A stretch of 64,000 bases of DNA, taken from Plazaster borealis (lineage: Eukaryota; Echinodermata; Asteroidea; Forcipulatida; Labidiasteridae). The translations under genes and the position numbers were made by a program. The notes under the pieces are model-generated. The model did no database searches and had not been told where the DNA came from. It saw only the letters and a list, made by a program, of their open reading frames with translations. Shown one piece after another: positions 36,101 to 45,100 of the stretch (position 1 is its first letter; every line of letters begins with the position of its first letter). The DNA lies in the NCBI GenBank assembly GCA_021014325.1, contig CM037457.1:6182721-6246720 (forward strand), read 5' to 3'.

Positions 36101-39100
36101 CCACACTCTGCTGAACAGAAACACCAGAGCTCGAGTCCGGTGCTCTTATCCGCTCGGCCACGACACGCCACATCTTGTTAAAGTGTCCAAAAGTAACATG
36201 CATACCAAGTAGAATGCTTAAAGGTGTTGTCTCATTGCGTTTTCCTAAACCTATTTGAAGAATCAGGCTGGTAAGCACAGGAATATATTGCTTAGCAGAA
36301 ATGGTTACCAGCTAAACTTTCACACTGTCAAGCTGAGCCCACTTTCATGGCTCTGCTTACCAAGGAATTCTGCGCTTGCTGCATAAGGCCTTAAAAAAAA
36401 AAATTGTTATGTTGGCGTAACCCGACCGACCCTAAAATTACGGCCGACCCTGGATATATATTATATATCAACTTTTTTTCCCCCAGCTGAAGTTTTGTCA
36501 TAGATTAAAAAAACAACTTTCCTACCACAAACGAAGCCGAAAGTAAAAAAAATAATAATGACATCGACTGACATTCTGAGAATGATTGACACTCCTATTG
36601 AGATCCAATTACGTCTTATCTTAATCCTCCGCAGTTTGTTATGCATTGTTTCAGTTTGTAATACTCTTGCTTCAATCAAACCACAAGCCGCACGCGCTCT
36701 GCTTTGTGGTTTTATGACCTGGTTCTGTGACCTTAAGAGTGAGTATAGTGTTCTATTAAACCTGGAGTGTGTTGACATACGCTGGCTTAAAGTTTTGATT
36801 TGAACGGTAGAAACAGGTAAACAGTTAACTGGAATTCACAAGTTTCGTTAAACTGGAAAAAAAAAAAAATCCTGACCTACCTACCCTATTTTTTCTGGCC
36901 CGTTTTGCCAACATAACATATTTTTTTTTAGGCCTAAGCGAAGATTCCTTGCTAACCTGTAAAATACGCTGACTTAAGTGCGGAATTCCCTGCTTCCGTA
37001 AGTGTTTATCCCTCGCTTACGGTCAGCAGAGCAGTGGAATTGGGCCTGGATGTCAAATTATTTTTGCTTGCTCTGCAAATAAATGTGGCGATCATCCCAA
37101 AATTTGAACAGCTTAAGGTCACACAGAGGGAAGACCCCCCCCCCCAATTTTTTTTTTTTATAATGCTGATAATCGGCGGTGATACGCAGGATTTCGCACA
37201 TACCTCAGAGCAATGGATGTCAGACACAGGAAATATGGTCTGGAATCAAGGTTTACACAAATACTTCTGGTAAAGAGTGAATTTGATCGTTGATTCCAGC
37301 GCCTTTTGTCCCTATTTGTACTGGGCTAATAAAGCACGACACCTTGAGTGCATTCGTGGTGCACGCTAAACACTAAGCCTTCCGAGCGAGTCAACATGTC
37401 ATCAACTGTTGAACTTGTCCCGCACAGAACATAAACAAATTTTTACTCATTGACAATTCGATATTCCGATGGAAGTGCCCTTTTCTAAGAGAAAAATGGC
37501 CTTGCCCCTATCATAATTAAACCCTCTGCCTGTAGAGTTAAAAAAGAAAAACCTTTCCCCCATTCCCCACCTCCCACAACAAATAATGAAAGACAAGATT
37601 TGCCTTTTGAACAACACATACCGATGAGCGATGTTTGTAACACCTTTGTCTGTCAGTTCTGAGCATTCCGAGAGATCTAGGAAGCTAAGAGATTGCACGT
37701 TGCCACTTGAAAAGAAATTGCACAGGGCGTCTTCGGTGAATTCTACTCCCCGCCTCAATCGCAGGTGTCTCAGTGGGTTGACTTTCTGATGGGAGTACAA
37801 GTAAGAAATAGAGGAAAACTTATTGCCAATTTATATGTCTTATCCCTAAACGCAAAGGATACATTATACAAACAATCCTGTTGGTAAGTATAGCCTCAAG
37901 GCTGTTTGTGCAATCAATATGAGCGTGTATGGCGCATTAACTTTCAAATAATACCCATTGAGGTCACCAGACTAATTTTGTCTGTCTGCAAACTTTCCAG
38001 TTGTTGGAAACTGCATAGCTGCTTAGAGGCTTGCCAGACTCCAGGGCACTAACTGATACAATACACAGTTGGCTGGAACGATTCCACGTTATCAGAGGGT
38101 TGGATGTGTGTAGGCTGTGTAGACACATGTGGCAGATTTTGTACGCTGGGTATGGTAGGGGTCCGTGCTGGGCCCACTCCTATTTCTAATCTACACCCTT
38201 CCACTAAGAAATATCATCCGTAGACATGGCACCGATTTTCATATGTATGCAGACGACACCCAGATCTACACATCCATCTGTCCTGCGACACCTGATGGCA
38301 TCGTACTTGGGGTCTTGGGAATAGAAGATCGCATCACAGATGTTCAGAACTGGATTTCATCTAACTTCCTTCACCTCAATGCAGACAAAACAGAAGTATT
38401 GATGGCATCCCTTAAGATTGCTGGAGTTGATGTCTCTATCCAAACTAATCCTGTCAGAAATCTTGGGGTTATGTTTGACTCAGGGATGACTATGTGTGCT
38501 CAGGTATCCAGTATCATCAAATCTTGTGTAACTTCCATCTGGTTAACATAGGTAGAGTGCGAAAGATGCTGACTGTCAAGACCACAAAGTTGGCTGTGCA
38601 CACACTAGTGACGTCACGACTGGATTATTGCAATAGTCTCTTGACTGACATCAACAAGAAACTGGAAAAAAGGCTTCATAATGTTCAAAAGACTGCTGCA
38701 AGATTGATTCTAAATAAACGCAGATATGATTCCTTCAGTCCTCATCTAATCAACCTACATTGGCTTCCTATCTCTCACAGAATCATCTTCAAAGTTATGA
38801 TCCTGATGTATAAAGCGTACCATAAGCAAGCTCCTGGGTATATCACGGACATGCTCAAATTGAGATCTCAACAAAGACATCTTCGTTTGTCTACATCTTG
38901 TTCCCTTTTTGTTGCGCCAAGAACTCGCTATTCAACTTTTGCAGATAGATCATTTTCAATATACGGCCCCAAAATGTGTAATAAGCTTCCTGTAAATATC
39001 AGCTCCCTCACCTCATTCAAGACACACCTTAAATCTCACCTGTTCCAGCAGGCTTACTAACCATTCAACATTGCCTCAGCGCCTTAGAGTAAACTTTTGA

Positions 39101-42100
39101 TTTTGGCGCTTTATAAATGACTTTTTTTAATTTTTTATTATTTTTTATTGTAAAAACAAAATTCCCAGACCATTAAAAAAGAAATGGGAACTGACTCCCC
39201 CCCTTTAGATATATGTGGAATGGTCCAGTGTAGGATATCAAGGAAAGTCAACTCACTCTGGGCTTTGCAACTGGGAAAAAACAATGAAATACAGAACGGG
39301 TGACTCCTGTAGGAGGACACAGGGCTCATGACAGGGTATTTATGCAGAATATATTGCTTTTTAAATTTCTGCTCAGCAAAAATCAGCAGGATACCAGTTA
39401 CAGACGGAACATGTGGAATTGTATTTTAGCTAGTAACCTTATTATTGGTAAGCATAATTTTGTTGTGCTTATCTAATTGTTGTGCTTAAAATTTATTTAT
39501 TGTTGAATATTGCATTTCATTGTTTAAGTTGAAAAAATTAAAACACTTTAAGAGGAATCTAAATAGTTTAATTTAATGACTTTGGTCGAAGATCAAATTT
39601 CTGATTTCGCCTTTGGAACAGGAGAGAAACCTATTCTTTGGAGGCGATCTGTTGTCATCTTCCCACGTTAGTACGACAACATTGGCACAGTTAGAAAAGC
39701 AGACAAACAGTGCCGAACAAATTTGATTTTAAACAACAATGGCGGTTGTTGACATATTGCTTCACTGTTCCCTATGGCACATCGTACAGGAGTGTAAATC
39801 AATTTACCTAGTACCAGTGTACAACCTCATACCCGGGGCTATTTCTAATATTGTACATGTACAAGGCGGTGGAAACGACCAACGGTGGGCATGATCAAGG
39901 TAATGTACCCCATGGGGTACATCATTAACCCCTTGCCTCAATGCCCGGCTTACACGCATGACTGCACAGCAGCCTTTGTTTGCTCACAGCTGTACCGGCC
40001 GCAGACTGCATTCCAGGGCTTACCACATACACTGTCCACAGCATTCCGGACCCCGATTAGCGGACATAGCCGCCTTCCGTCTTCAAGGGGTTAATGCTCC
40101 CGAGCCATGTATGGGTCTTTGAATCATATCACATGATTGGTTCTCGACCAATAAAATTCACAATCTATTAGTATTACCCTTCTGGAACAAGAATCATTCT
40201 TCAATATACAAACCTGTAACATACTCAATGCCGTGTCCGTTAGCTGCTCACAGAATGACAAACTGAGCGTGTGCAGTAAAGGGCATCCTATCAGACACTT
40301 GATTGACAGGTCAGTAAGCTCCGCCCCATCAAGGTATACTGCCCTCAATGTTCCAGATCTCTCAACTGCTAGCAACTTGATAGCTCTGATGAAAAGTGAG
40401 CAGATAACACTATTTATTTACAAGTCGTGTCGTGGCTGAGCGGTCTTAGTGCATGGGTCGTGACGTGTCAGAGTTTGGGTCCCGGTCATGGCATTTGTGT
40501 CCTTCAGCAAGAAACCAATTGCTTTGTCCTTAAGATAGTTAAGCCGGTAGGTTCTGTGTATTGGGTAATGTAGGAAAGGGGTTTACCCTGGTATGTTTCT
40601 GGCAATAGCTGGCAGTAGATAGTGCTGCATCACCTTGTAACCACTTACAAGGTGCTATGGCTCTCATATGTCAGACTTCAAACATAGCTCTGCATACATG
40701 TCAACAAATAATTAGTACTTTGAGACGCCATTGGGTGTGATAATGTACTATCTAAGAACTGCATATAATAACATGTATTATGGCATGCTATGGCAAGTAC
40801 ATGTAACATGCTGTACAAATTTGTCATACAAACGAAGTCAAGAAAATAGCATTCAATGACCCACAATATTACCATTGCTTATTTCAATTACCACAATCAA
40901 AATAAGCTGATCTGAATATGCACAAAATCCCTGACAAAACTGCCAACATTGTTTTCTCTAAAATGTGATTTGAAGAAACTTTCACAGGTTGTTTGTATGG
41001 TGTGTTAATTGAAAACTAGAGCATGAAATTAAGAAAACAATGATGTACCAGGGTTCTCCCCATTGCACAAGCTAGCGTACTGGGCTGATACACGTAAATT
41101 GCGGCTGATACTAAGGCTGTGCCGGTTAGCCGGTTACACGGTTACACAGTTAACTGACCGATCATCCGGTTACACGTTTACATTTTTACGGTTCAGATAA
41201 ATGAAAAAAATTCACTTGAAAGTGCAGCGACACGCTGAACACATAACAAGCATGATGTACACAACACACGATACCGTGCGACACATGTTTGCATATCGTT
41301 TCCAATTTACAGGCTTGTACATTGTGTAGTCTTCATTACTTTAGAACAATTTGATAGCGTGAGAGTAAACCCCCCTCTATTGGTGAAATTACGCAACAGC
41401 ATACAAAACCAAGTTACAAACACCTTGACCAGAGACTTAAAGTTTCTGCGCATGCTCGGGGAAAAGCGGTTATTCCCCTGAAAGTGCAATATCATCATCG
41501 CTGGTGCGCATGCCAAAATCTAATACAAAATTGTCGTTGCTGGTAGGCACGCACATTTGGTCGACAGCATGGTCAACGGAGCACAATTCCGTGGAAATTT
41601 TAGCTTTACGAAAAACTACAGAATGTGTAGGCTTCATTCTACAAAAATGACCAAATAAGGATACCCTGGATGAACAAAAAGAGTATTTTACTGTATAATG
41701 TAAGATTTTTTCTTTCTTCTTGATTTTGTTTTGTTTTGTTGTTTTGGGGGTTTATTTTGCGGGGTGATTGCGCGAAGTAAAAATGCTGTGTTGAAGACGC
41801 AATGTTTTTGATCCCGTGTGCGGTTGTGTTAACAATTTTTTTTAACTTGAAATTTTGTTTATGAAACAGACGGTTACACGTGTAACCGACCATTTCAGAA
41901 CGGTTACACGTTTACAAAAATCACCATATACGCACAGGCTTAGCTGATACGCACACAAAAACAGATCAAATTCACAAAAACCCTAAAGAGAAAACCATTT
42001 AGAATGTCCCAGATTTCTCAGAAGGGCTTTTAAAATCAAAGATAGACACAAAGTGAAAACAATTCTGAGGACCTACTTTCACTTCAGTGTGCTTAGGCCA

Positions 42101-45100
42101 AACTTCCAAAATATTTGGGTTTTTTTTGACAAATCCTGGGGAGAACCCTGTTGTACTTTGTCTTTAGGTTTTAAAAACTAATCTCACCTGTCAGTGATCC
42201 ACGGTATACCATCTACATTTAACTCTTCCAGTACCAGACATCCCTGAGCTATAAGCAACACCGCCTCGTCAGTCATCTTTGTACAGTGAGATAAGTTGAG
42301 TATCTTCAAGAGAGGAAGCAGAGGGAACTGGGCGGCTACTTGGTCATCAATACGATCGCACCCTTCCATATTCACAACCTGCTGGGTTTAAGATACAGCC
42401 ATTGGTGAGTAGACAAGTTCAATTTGACGCCCGTAGATAAAGCGCTTATCATAATTTCTTTCCAGTCAGGTTTTTTGAAGTCTTTGAATTATGAGACCCA
42501 TTTAAAATGTACTAACACCTTGCATAAGGTTTACAAGGTGCTGCAGTGCATTCAGCAGCCACTGCCAGAAACACCAGGGCAAACCCCTTCTCTTTTTGTT
42601 TTAGTGTAACTGGGTTCTTTTACGTGCGCTACACAACACACGGGACCAATGGCTTTACGTCCCATCCGAAGGACAAAGAAATAATGGTTTTAAGTGTCTT
42701 GCTTAAGGACACAAGTGTTAAGACCGGGACTTGAGTCTGGTGTGCTTGACCGCTCGGCCATGAAATGCCAATTCATCCAGCAGTTTCGCATAGCAAAATG
42801 TTTAGACAAAACCATGTTTTTTGAACACTAAATTTACGTTTTGGGTTGCAAGTATTGATTTTTGAGTAGCATTTGATACATTTTCTGTAGCATTTTGCTT
42901 AGATACATGTATACAAAGGAAAATCTTTCACTGCCTTGTAAGTTGGATCGGAGCTACAGTATTGGTGCTAAGCTTGATACTTCTAAGACAATTGCCATTG
43001 TTGCCCCTGGTCATTGCCTTGTTGCCCCTTGAAAGTTCCTATAGAAATTGACAATTTCCTCATTGAATAGAAAATGCCTTGGTGGCCCCTGCCCTTTCAA
43101 AAACGAAGCATCAGGCCCGTTGGTGAGAAGAAGGCCAACTTTAACGAGAGAAAACTTAAATGCTTCAGGTACAAGTAACCTTAACCTACATACGTATACA
43201 GTATTGTTTGCATAGTTCCAGGCATGCATATGATTAAGTTATCAGTATGCATGTACTTTGGATGTCGACCATACTCACTGAACTGTAAACAACATAAATT
43301 AGTTGGAAAACTTTCTTTCTTTTTTCCTAATACCATTTTGGGGAGGGCATGTTTGTTAAATTGTATACAATGAGCATTGCTCTTAGCCACATTTATACAT
43401 GTGTACAACTGTCCTACTTCAGTATTTGTTGCAAGACATTTCAGTCCAATTGAAGTCAAAACATTTGGGTGTTGCATTATTGTTCGATGCAGGTCTTTGA
43501 TTCTGGCCAAATTGAATGGGACTAACTGTAGGATGGAAGGTAAAACTTAAGCCATTTACAAAACCACGGCTAGAAATTGGGCTTTGGCTTGGGATCCATC
43601 TGCCTGATTGAAGCCCTGTAAGGAAAGTGCACTAAATAACTGACAAAGCCTTGGTTTCGAAAAGGGCCATCGATAACAACCATTTATAACAACCCTGTTT
43701 ACAAAATGCCACTAATTTATGGCTTTTTTTAGAATGTGTCTTGGTGTCGTTTAAATATGCTACTCATGGATTTCTTACTCATGAGGCTATACGTCCGTTT
43801 CTTTGGAATAAGACAATAACGTACCTGGAGACTTGGACAACACTTCACAATCTCTACAAGAATTCTCCAGTTAACATTGTCACAGAAACCAAGATCCAGC
43901 CGAGTGAGGAGCGGACATTTCTCCAGCATCTCGATCTCACAGACACTCAATTGTTGTCGGCCTCTCAGCCTCAGTGTCTTCAAGAGGGTTGCTCTTTCCA
44001 GCAAGGTGTCAAGCTGGTTAGAGCTGATGTCCGGGTTTGCTGATAGGTCCATATCCTGCCACAGTACTGGACTTTGGGAATATTCATACCAAGCTCGGCA
44101 GACAGGAGCAAGGGTCACACACAGGTCACGGAGGGAGAAGTAACTGAGGACTTTGTAGAATATTTCTCTTGGCAGCTCATCAAAAGGTCTGAAAGATGCA
44201 TTAGCTTCTTGTTCTTCATTTGGTTGGGAAGATTCTGATTTGTGGTCAAGTTGCAGATCGGAATCCGAGTCCAGGCAAGGTGGGAAGGACCCAGAGGGCA
44301 AGTGAAGATTGTGCTGGTGTGTTTCATCATTTGTTGCTAATCCCGAACACAATTGCTCCCGGTGGGTTGAAGGCTGGACGGATCCCACTACATGCAACTG
44401 TACGTCTTCGCAGGCTTGGCCATGCACAGATCCACCCGGCTCATCTTTGGCACAATCGGACGAAATCTCCCATGCTTTTAAACAAACCTGAACTGGACAT
44501 TTTAAGTTTGGATCAGTCGGTGAATTGAAACATTTACAAGTTTGTTGACAAGAACGGACGGTCCTTTCTTCTTCTGAAGAACCTTCACTGTTCCTAATAT
44601 CGGGACTCCTGTCCCGGATTTGCAGAGCTTCGTCATGACCTCCGTCACAGGAAATCACCTCCTCAAAAGTATCCTCATCTGAAACACATGTACCACAAGT
44701 ATTGTTGGCATCATCGAGTGTTTCTTGCTGTTGTATAATACCAATTCTTGTTTCAGAGTACTTATTGCATAGTTTGGAAGTAATAGTCCTCGCCGTTGTG
44801 CTCTGTCGATCATATTGTTGTAGCCTCGTTTCTCCTGTGGCAACTGTGCTTTCTTTATCACCCTTTTTCTCCTCAGTGGTAGTGGACGGCTGCGATAAGT
44901 CCAGATCATTTGCATCTTGAGCTGGACTTGCATAAAGTAAGGCTTCTGACAAATCCTGTTCAAATGAACCTTTCCTGTGTGCATCTTGTGGAATATTGGT
45001 CGTCTCTGAATGAGCAAGAGTGCTGCAGGGACAGTTTTCCTGATGAGATGAGGTTGTAGCCTCACTACACCCGTCTTCGTTACCAACCAGGTTCAATTGA

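Noticed and set aside
44655..45086. 143-codon minus frame and several plus-strand frames over 43.7-45.4 kb
   Set aside because: They are alternative-frame shadows of the first coding exon of the F-box/LRR gene. Their composition mirrors that exon.
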